NCBI RefSeq assembly: GCF_024832785.1
Contig: NZ_CP116615.1
Coordinates: 3,844,001-3,908,000 of the forward strand
Direction of reading: 5' to 3'
Length of the DNA: 64,000 nt
Origin: Fontisphaera persica
Lineage (GTDB): Bacteria > Verrucomicrobiota > Verrucomicrobiia > Limisphaerales > Fontisphaeraceae
Position numbers and translations under genes: made by a program. The notes beneath the pieces were generated by a model. The model worked only from the letters and a program-made list of their open reading frames with translations. It searched no databases and was not told where the DNA came from. Of the stretch, positions 56,197 through 64,000 are shown piece after piece. The first letter of the stretch is position 1; each line of letters begins with the position of its first letter.

Positions 56197-57849
56197 ATGC
56201 GTTTCCTTCTGGCAGTGGGGCTGTGGCTGTTGAGCGCAATGGCACCGTGGCTGGCCCAGGCGGCGCCGGCCAAACCGCCGCTGAACATCCTGTTTTGTTT
56301 TGCCGATGACTGGGGCCGCTATGCGGGGGCGTATGCGCCGCACGGGCCGCAGCCCAATGTGAATCAAATCCTCAAGACGCCGCATCTGGACCGGGTGGCG
56401 CGGGAGGGGGTGCTCTTTTTGAATGCCTTTGTCAATTCCCCCTCCTGCACGCCGTGCCGGAGCTCGCTGCTGTCGGGGCGATATTTTTTTGCCACCGGGC
56501 GCGGGGCCATATTGCGGGGAGCGGTGTGGGACGAGAGCATTCCCAGTTTTCCGTTGTTGTTGCGGGACGCCGGCTATCACATCGGCAAAAGCTACAAGGT
56601 GTGGGGTCCGGGGCGTCCGGCGGATGCGCCGTATGGGGGACAGCTATGCGCCTACGAGAAAGCGGGGCGGGCGTTCAATGATTTTTCGGAAAATGTGACG
56701 CGAATGATGGCGACGAACGTGCCGCTGGCGGAGGCCAAGGAGCGGGTGTTGCGGCAGGTGCGGCGCAACTTTGCCGACTTTCTGGCGGCACGGCCGGCGG
56801 GCAAGCCGTTTTGCTACTGGTTTGGGCCGACCCTGACGCATCGCGCATGGGAAAGGGGAAGCGGCAAGGCGTTGTGGGGGATTGACCCGGAAAGCCTCAA
56901 GGGCAGGCTGCCGCCGTTTTTACCGGATGTGCCTGAGGTGCGCGAGGATTTCGCGGATTATCTGGGGGAGGTGCAGGCGTGGGATGCGGGCGTGGGGGTG
57001 TTGCTGGAGGAATTGGAAAAGGCCGGCGAACTGGAGCGCACGCTGATTGTCATCAGCGGGGACCACGGGGCGCCGGGATTTCCGAACGGCAAATGCAATC
57101 TATACGATTTCGGCGTGCAGGTGGCCTTGATTGCGCGCTGGCCGGGGACGCGCGGCGGGCGGGTGGTGGAAGATTTTACGGTGCTGATGGATTTGGCCCC
57201 GACCTTTCTGGAAGCGGGCGGCCTGCCCCCCGCCCCCGGCATGCACGGACGCAGCCTGGCGCCCATTCTCACCAGCCATCGTTCAGGACAAGTGGACCCG
57301 CGCCGCACGTGGGTCATCACCGGCCGCGAGCGGCACGTGGACACGGCCCGCGAAGGCAACCTGCCCTATCCCCACCGGGCCTTGCGGACGCGGGATTTCC
57401 TGTACATTCGCAATTTTGCGCCCGAGCGCTGGCCAATGGGCGCGCCGCTGGCGGTCACGGCGACGAGCGCGCCGCCGTTTGCGGTGCTGGCGAGCAATAC
57501 CCGGGTGGCGTTTCCGGATTTTGATGCCAGCCCGACGAAAGCCTGGCTCATCGAGCAACGGCATGCTCCGGAGTGGCAGAAGTATTATGACCTGGCGTTT
57601 GGCCGGCGTCCGGCGGAGGAGCTGTATGATTTGCGGCGGGACCCCCATCAGACGCGCAATGTGGCGGGGCAAAGCGAGTACGCCAAAATCCAACGGCAAC
57701 TGTCCCGGCAGTTGATGGAGGAGCTGAAGCGCGCCGGGGACCCGCGGGTGTTGGGCGACGGCCAGACCTTCGAGCGCCCGCCGTTCACCGACGTGGAGCC
57801 GGAAGCCCCGCCGCCCAAGGCCGGAGCGGCGCCCAAAAAATCGCCCTGA
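56197..57849 (+). CDS. Secreted sulfatase with C-T-P-C-R maturation motif
   Basis: 550 residues from ATG 56197; a GTG six codons earlier is less likely. Signal peptide to about 23. Metal-binding D37-D38 are in FCFADDWG. The maturation site is C84-T-P-C87-R88, with Cys where Ser is usual in C-x-[35 protein letters not shown] holds the second metal site and is of the heparan N-sulfatase-like kind. The C-terminal 40 residues are Pro/Ala/Lys-rich. It ends 11 bases before prmC, so the two are probably co-transcribed by chance of position. Confidence 0.9.
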   Translation: MRFLLAVGLWLLSAMAPWLAQAAPAKPPLNILFCFADDWGRYAGAYAPHGPQPNVNQILKTPHLDRVAREGVLFLNAFVNSPSCTPCRSSLLSGRYFFATGRGAILRGAVWDESIPSFPLLLRDAGYHIGKSYKVWGPGRPADAPYGGQLCAYEKAGRAFNDFSENVTRMMATNVPLAEAKERVLRQVRRNFADFLAARPAGKPFCYWFGPTLTHRAWERGSGKALWGIDPESLKGRLPPFLPDVPEVREDFADYLGEVQAWDAGVGVLLEELEKAGELERTLIVISGDHGAPGFPNGKCNLYDFGVQVALIARWPGTRGGRVVEDFTVLMDLAPTFLEAGGLPPAPGMHGRSLAPILTSHRSGQVDPRRTWVITGRERHVDTAREGNLPYPHRALRTRDFLYIRNFAPERWPMGAPLAVTATSAPPFAVLASNTRVAFPDFDASPTKAWLIEQRHAPEWQKYYDLAFGRRPAEELYDLRRDPHQTRNVAGQSEYAKIQRQLSRQLMEELKRAGDPRVLGDGQTFERPPFTDVEPEAPPPKAGAAPKKSP

Positions 57850-57860
57850 GTTTTTCCGGT

Positions 57861-58751
57861 GTGACGATTTTGGAAATCATTCAGAGGAGCACGGATTACC
57901 TCCAGCGTCATGGCGTGCCTGCGCCGCGGCTGCAGGCGGAATGTTTGCTGGCCCACGTGCTGAAGCAAAAGCGGTTGCAGCTTTATTTGCAGTTTGACCG
58001 GCCCGTGCCGGAGCCAGCGCTGGAGCAGATGCGGCAGTTGTTGCGCCGGCGCGCCGCGCGCGAGCCGTTGCAACATCTGGTGGGCACGGCGGCGTTTGCG
58101 GATTTTGAGTTGCTGACCACGCCGCAAGCCCTGATTCCCCGGCCGGAGACGGAGCTGCTGCTGGAACATGCCGGGCGCTGGCTGGCCGGGCGGCTGGCGT
58201 CCGCGGCGGGGCCGCTGCCGCAAATCCTGGATTGGGGGACGGGCACCGGATGTCTGGCGATTGGGCTGGCGCGGCAATTCCCGGCCGCGCAGGTGACCGC
58301 CGTGGATGTTTCCGCGGAAGCTCTGGCCCTGGCGCGGCTGAACGCGGACAAGAACGGCGTGAGCGGGAGGATTGAGTTTGTGGAAAGCGATGGTTTGGCC
58401 GCGCTGCCGGCGGACCGCCGTTTTGATTTGGTGGTGGCCAATCCGCCCTACATTCCCAGCGCGGAAATCGAGCAATTGGAGCCGGAGGTGCGCGAGCATG
58501 ACCCGCGCCTGGCGTTGGATGGAGGGCCGGATGGGTTGCGATTTTACCGGCGCCTGGCTGTGGAGTGTCCCCCTTTTCTGGCGGCCGGCGGGACCTTGTG
58601 GCTGGAGCTGGGCCATGGCCAGGCGGCGGCGGTGTGCCAGATTTTTGAAAGCCACGGATGGCGGGTGATGGCGCTGGAGCAGGATTACCAACGGATTGAG
58701 CGCGTGCTGGGGGTGGAAAGGCACACGGTGCCGCCGCCAGTTCAGCGCTGA
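57861..58751 (+). CDS. prmC: Peptide chain release factor glutamine methyltransferase
   Basis: 296-residue SAM-dependent enzyme that methylates the GGQ glutamine of release factors RF1 and RF2. The N-terminal helical domain (1-85) is followed by LVGTAAFADFELLTTPQALIPRPETELL, the SAM motif ILDWGTGTGCLAIGLA at about 128, and the catalytic N194-P-P-Y in VVANPPYIPS. The start is a GTG at 57861. prfA, its usual partner, is not in the window. A terminator follows. Confidence 0.95.
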   Translation: MTILEIIQRSTDYLQRHGVPAPRLQAECLLAHVLKQKRLQLYLQFDRPVPEPALEQMRQLLRRRAAREPLQHLVGTAAFADFELLTTPQALIPRPETELLLEHAGRWLAGRLASAAGPLPQILDWGTGTGCLAIGLARQFPAAQVTAVDVSAEALALARLNADKNGVSGRIEFVESDGLAALPADRRFDLVVANPPYIPSAEIEQLEPEVREHDPRLALDGGPDGLRFYRRLAVECPPFLAAGGTLWLELGHGQAAAVCQIFESHGWRVMALEQDYQRIERVLGVERHTVPPPVQR

Positions 58752-58783
58752 TTCGGGCAGTCCTCGGGCAGACCCGCCACCCT

Positions 58784-58823
58784 GGCGCCGCCTGCTTTTT
58801 TCAGGATAACCGGCGCCTTTTTT
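58784..58823 (+). terminator. Rho-independent terminator of prmC
   Basis: GGCGCCG (58784-58790) pairs with CGGCGCC (58811-58817), extended inside by CCTG/CAGG with a short asymmetric bulge; six T follow. Confidence 0.8.
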
Positions 58824-58843
58824 AGATGAGGATTGGCCTTCGG

Positions 58844-60550
58844 CTAGGCTCCCTCGACGGGCTGGCGCGCGCTTTCGATGACCGGAGTTTCCGTGCCTGG
58901 CTCGGCGGCCGGGGCTTCGGCTACGGGAGCGGACACGTCAGCGGTGGATTCTGCGACGGCTGATTCGCTGGTCTCCGCCTCTGCCGGGGCGGCCGCTGGC
59001 GCCTCAAGAGGAGGCACCGGCAGCGTGGTTTCCGCTGGGGGCACGTCCGCATTGCCGTCGGCCGGCGCGGGAGCCGCAGCTTCCGGGGCCGGGGCCGCCG
59101 GCGCGGGCGCGGGCTTGGGCGGTTTGGGCGCGGGTTTTTTGGCGGTCAGCAAAGTGCCATTGGCCAGCTCGATGACGTGGCCTTGGTGCACCAGCCAGTG
59201 CAAGTCGCTGATGAGGGCCATTTGTTCCGGCGTGGGTTCCGGGGCTGGAGGCGCAGCTTCGCCTGGGGCCGCAGAGCCCTCCGGCATCGGGACGGGCGCC
59301 GGGGCGGGAGCCGGAGCGGGGGCCAGAGCCTCCATGAGTTTCTGGCGGTTGCTGCCCGGATTTTGCTGGATGAACTGGATGATGCGCCGGACGTTGTCCG
59401 AGACGATGGAGGTTTCCAAATCCAGGTAATGCGGGCGCGCGACGCCCACGTGGGTGATGTCCTTGTCGAGCTTGAAGAACTGCAATTTGCGCTCGTTGAA
59501 CAAGGCGCTCAAAGAATGCACCAGCTCAAGCGGGAAACGGCGCTGCCTTTCAATGAGCTGCCAGGCCAGGCGGCGGAGCCCGCGGCAGGGCAGTTGCAGC
59601 GCGGCCTGGCCGTTGATGGCGTGTGACTCAACTTCCTGCAAAATGAGCGGCAGGTGAACTTCGCGGAAATGCGCCACCACACTCTCGCGGTCGGCCAGCC
59701 GCGGGGCCTCTGGCACGTTGAGGCAGAGGTACTCGGTTTTCCAGCTCTGGTCTTCAATCCACTTTTTGACGACGGCTTCATCGCGCACGATGCGGATTTT
59801 GGCCTTGAACGCTTCCAGCGGCATGTGCGCGTAGTGCTCGCGGTGGAGGCGGCGCAATTCTTCCTGGTAGCCGTGATAATTGGGCGGGCCGAGGATGGCG
59901 CCGTTGAGGTCACACACGGCCACAAAGGTGTACACGCCCTTGGGGGGATTGGTGGGGGTGCGTTCGGCCTGGTAGAAGGTGTCAAAATGTTTGTCCAGCA
60001 GATATTGGAGGGCTTCTTCCTTGTCCGTCCACACCGTTTCATCCAGCGCGCAACGATAGAGTGGCTGCTCGGGGGCGCCGCTATTGTTTTTGATGACGTT
60101 GAAACGAATCAGGAAACGGTCGTTCTTCTGCAAAATAAGCCGCGCCAGGTCAAAGATGGGATACGAGCGGCCGGTGGCGCGGATTTGCCGCGCGAGGCTG
60201 TCGGCCACTTTGTCTTCGATGGTGATGCCCACCTTGACCTTGGGCAGGGGCTCGCGTTCCACGGGCCGCGGCGGGCCGGGGCGGCGCTGGTCGCGGCGGC
60301 CGCGCGGGGGTCGCTGGCCCGGTTCGCCGGCGTGCGCGGGAGCGCGCTGGCCCCCGCGATTCGGAGCCGGCCCGCGGTCCGGGCGGCGTTGGTCCCCCTG
60401 GCCTTCACGACGTCTCCCCGGGCCGCGACGGCGGCCGCCGGATTCTTCCTCACCGGTGTAGTGGTCAAACCGGTTGGCAGGCGGCGCCTCTTTGGCCCAG
60501 GCCGGCAGGAACATGCGTTCCAAGTCCAATAATGGCTGACTTTCGCTCAT
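58844..60550 (-). CDS. Unrecognised RG-rich / Pro-Ala-rich three-part protein
   Basis: 568 residues from ATG 60550 (MSESQPLLDLERMFLPAWAKEAPPANRFDHY). Residues about 30-100 are disordered and rich in Arg, Gly, Gln and Pro (GRRRGPGRRREGQGDQRRP), like RNA-binding RGG tracts. Residues about 105-400 are a conserved-looking globular part (KVKVGITIEDKVADSLARQI, PPKGVYTFVAVCDLNGAILGPPNYHGY, VRDEAVVKKWIEDQSWKTEYL). The last 170 residues are Pro/Ala-rich linker with a short helical island (EQMALISDLHWLVHQGHVIELANGTL) that resembles a winged-helix-like end. I do not recognise the family; I recall similar globular segments only in Verrucomicrobiota. A nucleic-acid-binding role is inferred from composition. 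It is convergent with prmC. Confidence 0.8.
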   Translation of the reverse strand: MSESQPLLDLERMFLPAWAKEAPPANRFDHYTGEEESGGRRRGPGRRREGQGDQRRPDRGPAPNRGGQRAPAHAGEPGQRPPRGRRDQRRPGPPRPVEREPLPKVKVGITIEDKVADSLARQIRATGRSYPIFDLARLILQKNDRFLIRFNVIKNNSGAPEQPLYRCALDETVWTDKEEALQYLLDKHFDTFYQAERTPTNPPKGVYTFVAVCDLNGAILGPPNYHGYQEELRRLHREHYAHMPLEAFKAKIRIVRDEAVVKKWIEDQSWKTEYLCLNVPEAPRLADRESVVAHFREVHLPLILQEVESHAINGQAALQLPCRGLRRLAWQLIERQRRFPLELVHSLSALFNERKLQFFKLDKDITHVGVARPHYLDLETSIVSDNVRRIIQFIQQNPGSNRQKLMEALAPAPAPAPAPVPMPEGSAAPGEAAPPAPEPTPEQMALISDLHWLVHQGHVIELANGTLLTAKKPAPKPPKPAPAPAAPAPEAAAPAPADGNADVPPAETTLPVPPLEAPAAAPAEAETSESAVAESTADVSAPVAEAPAAEPGTETPVIESARQPVEGA

Positions 60551-60766
60551 AATCACCATGGCCTGCCGCGGGCGTTAATTCCGCCGTGCGCGGCAGGTGC
60601 AGCGCCTTGATCAATCATCAAGGCAATTCAATCGGCACAGCATGGGCTGGCGGACGCAGGAAAGCAAGCGCGCAGATTGCCGCCCGCAATGACGATGCAC
60701 AAGCCGCGCCCTTGGGTGTGCACTGCGCATTGGACCGCACAGGGCAGGCTGGGCCTCTTCTCCTTA

Positions 60767-60794
60767 AAACTTGAAACTTGAAACTTCAAACTTT
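60767..60794 (+). repeat. Four-copy heptamer array (AAACTTG)
   Basis: Tandem copies AAACTTG, AAACTTG, AAACTTC, AAACTTT. Length 28 bases, just upstream of an AT-rich promoter region; function unknown. Confidence 0.7.
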
Positions 60795-60909
60795 TGCAAA
60801 TCAGATGCCCCGGCTCTCCAGGCGCCCTCGGTTTGGCGTGCCGGATGGGTTCAACTGAAGCATGTCCGAAAAGTGTTTCATTTTATTCGACAAAAACAGT
60901 TCATTATTT

Positions 60910-60939
60910 TTGACATTATACAAATCTAATACATAATAT
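60910..60939 (+). promoter_or_regulatory. Likely promoter of the fasciclin-domain gene
   Basis: TTGACA (60910-60915) followed after 18 bases by TAATAT (60934-60939). A perfect TATAAT overlaps at 60937-60942 but at 21 bases spacing. The region is strongly AT-rich. Confidence 0.55.
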
Positions 60940-61013
60940 AATCAAGTTTTAGTCAGTTGCGCCCACTGATGAAGCGAATGGCGGTTGAACAGAGTAAAAA
61001 AAGAACAAAACCT

Positions 61014-61547
61014 ATGAAGACGATGCGTATTCTGCCGGTGGCCATGTTGACGGTGGCCTTCACTGTAACCCCCGTGTTGCGCGCGGATAACTGTGCTGCT
61101 TCGCAGGCCACTTCCAGTCCGGCGGCCTCCACCGCGGCCAAGGATTTGGTGGCGGTGGCTTCGGGGGCCGAAAATTTCAAGACGCTGGTGGCGGCGATTA
61201 AAGCGGCCGGGCTGGTGGAAGTGCTGCAGGGCAAAGGCCCCTTCACGGTATTTGCGCCCACCGATGAGGCTTTTGCGAAGCTGCCGCCGGGGACGGTGGA
61301 AAACCTGCTGAAGCCGGAAAACCGCGAGAAGCTGGTGGCCGTGCTCAAGTATCACGTGGTACCGGGCAAGGTGATGGCGGCGGACGTGAAAACCATGGAA
61401 GCCCGGACGGCGCAGGGCCAGGCGGTGTCCATCAAAGTCACCAGTGAAGGGGTGATGGTGGACAATGCCAAAGTGGTCAAGACGGACATTGTGGCTGAGA
61501 ACGGCGTGATTCACGTGATTGACACGGTGATATTGCCGAAGTCCTGA
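61014..61547 (+). CDS. Exported fasciclin (FAS1) domain protein
   Basis: 177 residues from ATG 61014 ([24 protein letters not shown]), which gives a clean signal peptide; an ATG at 60969 would add 15 charged residues. One FAS1 domain covers about 40-177, with the H1 motif [17 protein letters not shown], the central [12 protein letters not shown] and the H2 motif [14 protein letters not shown]. Such single-domain proteins are secreted or surface adhesins that may bind sugars or proteins. It stands alone with its own promoter and a terminator shared with the convergent mfd gene. Confidence 0.92.
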   Translation: MKTMRILPVAMLTVAFTVTPVLRADNCAASQATSSPAASTAAKDLVAVASGAENFKTLVAAIKAAGLVEVLQGKGPFTVFAPTDEAFAKLPPGTVENLLKPENREKLVAVLKYHVVPGKVMAADVKTMEARTAQGQAVSIKVTSEGVMVDNAKVVKTDIVAENGVIHVIDTVILPKS

Positions 61548-61570
61548 GATAGACGCGCAACGTCCATGCC

Positions 61571-61597
61571 AGGCGGAGGTTGGCCTCCGCCTTTTTT
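61571..61597 (+). terminator. Rho-independent terminator of the fasciclin gene
   Basis: AGGCGGAGG (61571-61579) pairs with CCTCCGCCT (61584-61592), loop TTGG, followed by a T run. It lies 23 bases after the stop codon and between two convergent genes. Confidence 0.92.
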
Positions 61598-61619
61598 ATT
61601 GGCTTGGGGCGCGGCGGAT

Positions 61620-64000
61620 TCAGGCGGGGGCGGCGTCCTGGAGCTGGCGGAGGAAACGGCGAATTTCACCGAGCCGCGCGGTGGCGCTGCGTTTTTGCAG
61701 GCGGGGAAACTTGCCGCCGAATTGCAGGAAATCTCCCCCGCGCCGGATTTTAAGGCGGGCGCCGTCGGTTTCCAGGGATTCCAGGCCTTTGCGGGCGGCG
61801 AGGATTTTAATTTCCTGGAGCAGCAGCAGGCGTTGTACGGCGTCGGGGAGGGGGCCGAAGCGGTCGCGCCATTCGGCCTTGGTGCTTTCCAGCTCCTCCT
61901 CCCGTTGGATGGCGGCGAGGCGGCGGTAGGCTTCGACGCGCAGCGCCGGTTCGTGGATGTAGGATTCAGGCAGGTAACAGGCATGGCGGCCGATGCGGCC
62001 GGCGTTTTCGTCCTCCGCCTCTGCGTCGGCGTCTTCAAGCGGCACGTACACGGCGACTTCGCGGGGGATGTGGAGTTCCTCCGGACGGTTGCGGCGGCGC
62101 GGGGTTGGGGGTGGCGGGGGCAGTTCCTCGCTGGGATTGAAGGCCAGAAAGTCCAGGCGCACTTCGGCGGTCAACGGCGGGGGGACGGATTCGCCCTTGA
62201 GCCGGGCGATGCTTTGGCGGAGGAGGCGGCAGTAGAGGTCAAAGCCGACGGCGTTGATGTGGCCGCTTTGCTCGGTGCCGAGGATGTTGCCGGCGCCGCG
62301 AATTTCGAGGTCGCGCATGGCGACTTTGAAGCCGCTGCCGGGGGTGGAATACTGGCGGATGGCGCTGATGCGTTTGCGGGCATCGTTGAGGAGCGCGGCG
62401 TGGCGGGGGATAAGGAGGTAGGCGTAGGCCTGGTGTTTGTAGCGGCCGACGCGGCCGCGGAGCTGGTACAGGTCGCTCAAGCCGTAACGGTCGGCGCGGT
62501 CAATGATGATGGTGTTGGCGTTGGGGATGTCGAGGCCGCTTTCGATGATGGTGGTGGAGACGAGCACATCGGCCTCGCCGTTGACGAATTGCGTCATGAC
62601 ACGCTCGAGGTCGCGGGCGGGCATCTGGCCGTGGCCCATGACGACGCGGGCGTGGGGCACGAGCGCCTTGACGCGATGCGCTACGGCTGCGAGGTCCTCA
62701 ATGCGGTTGTGGAGGTAGAACACCTGGCCCTGGCGGTTGAGTTCGCGCTGGATGGCCTCGCGGATGAGGCGCTCGTCAAATTCCGCCACCTGCGTTTCAA
62801 TGGGCAGGCGGTCGGGGGGCGGGGTTTCGATGATGCTCATGTCGCGGGCGCCCATCAAGGCGAGGTGCAGGGTGCGGGGGATGGGGGTGGCGCTGAGGGT
62901 CAGCACATCCACCAGGGCGCGCAGGCGTTTGAGCTGTTCCTTGTGCTCGACGCCAAAGCGCTGCTCTTCGTCAATGATGACCAGGCCCAGGTCTTTGAAC
63001 ACCACGTCCGCCTGCAGCAGCCGGTGGGTGCCGATGAGAATGTCCACCCCGCCCCCCGCCAGCCGGCGCAAAATATCCGCCTGCTCGCGGCGGCTGCGGA
63101 AGCGGGACAGCACTTCGACGGTGACGGGGTAGGCGGCCATGCGCTCGGTGAAAGTGCGATAATGCTGCTGGGCCAGGACGGTGGTGGGGGCGAGCATGGC
63201 CACCTGTTTGCCGCCCATGACGACTTTGAAGGCGGCGCGGATGGCCACTTCTGTTTTGCCGAAGCCGACATCGCCGCAGATAAGGCGGTCCATGGGCCGG
63301 GGCTGTTCCAAGTCCCTTTTTGTTTCGTGAATGGCCTTCCATTGGTCCGGTGTTTCCTCGAAGGGAAAAGCGTTTTCAAATTCCATTTGCCAGGGGCCAT
63401 CCGGGGGGAAGGCGTGGCCGGGCTGGGTGGCGCGCAGGGCCTGCACCTGCAGCAGCTCCGCGGCCAGGGCCTGGGCGGCGGCCTCGGCGTCGGCGCGCGT
63501 TTTGGCCCAGCGGCGGCTGCCCAGCACGCTGAGTTTGGGCCGCGCCCTGCCCGCGCCAACGTAGCGGCTGACGAGGTGGGCTTCGGTGACGGGCACGTAG
63601 AGCTTGGGCGGCGGCTGGCCTTCGCGCGCGGGGGCATACTCGATGACCAGACATTCCTGGCCGCCGGCCGTGTCGGGGGCAGGCTCGCCGGGACGACGTG
63701 AGGGGGCGAGGCGTTGGAGACCGAGGTAGCGGCCGATGCCGTGGCGCACATGCACCACCAGGTCGCCCGGGGCCATTTCGGAAAAGTCCAGCGCCCAGGC
63801 GGCGCGTGCGGCTTGCGCCTGGGGCGACTTGAGCCGGCGGGGACGCGCCGCCTTGTACCGGCCAAAGATTTCCGCGTCGGTGGCCACCACCCAGCGCGCG
63901 GCAGGGCAGAGGAAACCCTGGCTCACCGCGGCCAGCTCCATCCGGGGTTGCAAGGGTTTGCCCTCCGGGCCTTCGTCCAGCCGGAGTTCCTGCCACAATT
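61620..64000 (-). CDS. mfd: Transcription-repair coupling factor Mfd (5' end outside window)
   Basis: The frame is open from the right edge to TGA at 61620, about 793 residues of a protein usually near 1150. Mfd removes RNA polymerase stalled at DNA damage and recruits UvrA. Seen in order: the polymerase-interacting domain (GDLVVHVRHGIGRYLGL, YVPVTEAHLVSRYVG), helicase motifs MDRLICGDVGFGKTEVA, DEEQRFGVEHKEQLK, SATPIPRTLHLALMGARDMS, and the translocation motif with STTIIESGLDIPN and QLRGRVGR. The C-terminal D7 domain (about 640-793) has a Pro-rich insert (PPPPPTPRRRNRP). The apparent start TTG near 63998 is inside the protein; the UvrB-like N-terminus is missing only because of the window edge. 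Confidence 0.96.
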   Translation of the reverse strand, partial: LWQELRLDEGPEGKPLQPRMELAAVSQGFLCPAARWVVATDAEIFGRYKAARPRRLKSPQAQAARAAWALDFSEMAPGDLVVHVRHGIGRYLGLQRLAPSRRPGEPAPDTAGGQECLVIEYAPAREGQPPPKLYVPVTEAHLVSRYVGAGRARPKLSVLGSRRWAKTRADAEAAAQALAAELLQVQALRATQPGHAFPPDGPWQMEFENAFPFEETPDQWKAIHETKRDLEQPRPMDRLICGDVGFGKTEVAIRAAFKVVMGGKQVAMLAPTTVLAQQHYRTFTERMAAYPVTVEVLSRFRSRREQADILRRLAGGGVDILIGTHRLLQADVVFKDLGLVIIDEEQRFGVEHKEQLKRLRALVDVLTLSATPIPRTLHLALMGARDMSIIETPPPDRLPIETQVAEFDERLIREAIQRELNRQGQVFYLHNRIEDLAAVAHRVKALVPHARVVMGHGQMPARDLERVMTQFVNGEADVLVSTTIIESGLDIPNANTIIIDRADRYGLSDLYQLRGRVGRYKHQAYAYLLIPRHAALLNDARKRISAIRQYSTPGSGFKVAMRDLEIRGAGNILGTEQSGHINAVGFDLYCRLLRQSIARLKGESVPPPLTAEVRLDFLAFNPSEELPPPPPTPRRRNRPEELHIPREVAVYVPLEDADAEAEDENAGRIGRHACYLPESYIHEPALRVEAYRRLAAIQREEELESTKAEWRDRFGPLPDAVQRLLLLQEIKILAARKGLESLETDGARLKIRRGGDFLQFGGKFPRLQKRSATARLGEIRRFLRQLQDAAPA

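Larger units (their letters stand above)
60551..61013. other. Gene-free gap before the fasciclin gene
   Basis: No credible coding frame. It holds a heptamer array at 60767-60794 and an AT-rich promoter region at about 60880-60960 in contrast to the GC-rich surroundings. The first 200 bases show nothing recognisable. Confidence 0.6.

Noticed and set aside
61566-63701. Open frame of 711 codons on the plus strand opposite mfd
   Set aside because: Composition is Gly/Val/Ala/Asp without motifs; it begins inside the terminator stem and mfd is unmistakable on the other strand.

Overview
The window comes from a GC-rich genome of the phylum Verrucomicrobiota. The best evidence is the 16S rRNA gene: positions 15273-15290 are the exact complement of the Verrucomicrobia probe EUB338-III, and the 5' region reads like subdivision 3 (Limisphaerales-like) sequences. 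The gene content agrees: two secreted sulfatases, a GH27 alpha-galactosidase, a Tat-exported Gfo/Idh/MocA oxidoreductase, and very large exported proteins built from Ig-like, LamG, lamin-tail, CotH and cohesin/dockerin-type modules. I could not run database searches, so lineage below phylum is an inference.

Layout. 1-1870: minus-strand Fe-S cluster operon iscR-iscU-nifS (nifS runs off the left edge), with a promoter and a candidate IscR operator. 1870-3300: a gene-free stretch packed with dispersed and duplicated repeats. 3.3-7.8 kb: a small Pro/Val-rich exported protein, a large secreted carbohydrate-active-like protein of unknown family, and a divergent oxidoreductase with a possible leaderless promoter. 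7.9-11.1 kb: two CvpA-like membrane proteins followed directly by DNA primase. 11.2-14.6 kb: class II aldolase, sulfatase, dethiobiotin synthetase. 14.6-20.2 kb: a complete rrn operon (16S-tRNA-Ala-tRNA-Ile-23S-5S) with promoter, A-tract UP element, processing stems and terminator. 20.4-28.6 kb: GH27 alpha-galactosidase, a coiled-coil membrane protein, a NusG paralogue translationally coupled to a secreted beta-helix protein, and phosphofructokinase.

28.6-44.6 kb is the most distinctive part: a YfhO-like polytopic membrane protein, a TylF-like methyltransferase, two GT2 glycosyltransferases, and two giant exported proteins of 1202 and about 2149 residues. The first has a cohesin-dockerin-cohesin arrangement; the second has PA14, CotH and six lamin-tail domains. 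Both, and the beta-helix protein, end in a similar W...FYRLR-type tail. This looks like a locus for building and decorating surface or secreted proteins.

44.6-52.2 kb: a membrane-fused spermidine-synthase-like protein, tRNA-Leu, a GNAT-GNAT-cyclic-nucleotide-binding fusion, and a hybrid cluster protein (Hcp) whose promoter carries a perfect FNR-type box centred at a predicted -41.5. 52.3-64 kb: HNH endonuclease, a hybrid sensor kinase with a LytS-type membrane sensor, a sulfatase with an unusual C-T-P-C-R maturation motif coupled to prmC, an unrecognised RG-rich/Pro-Ala-rich protein, a fasciclin-domain protein, and mfd (cut by the right edge).

The observations most worth following up are the FNR-type control of hcp, the NusG-like/beta-helix pair, the cohesin-dockerin-cohesin protein with its low-GC LamG half, the acetyltransferase-cNMP fusion and the shared C-terminal tail.
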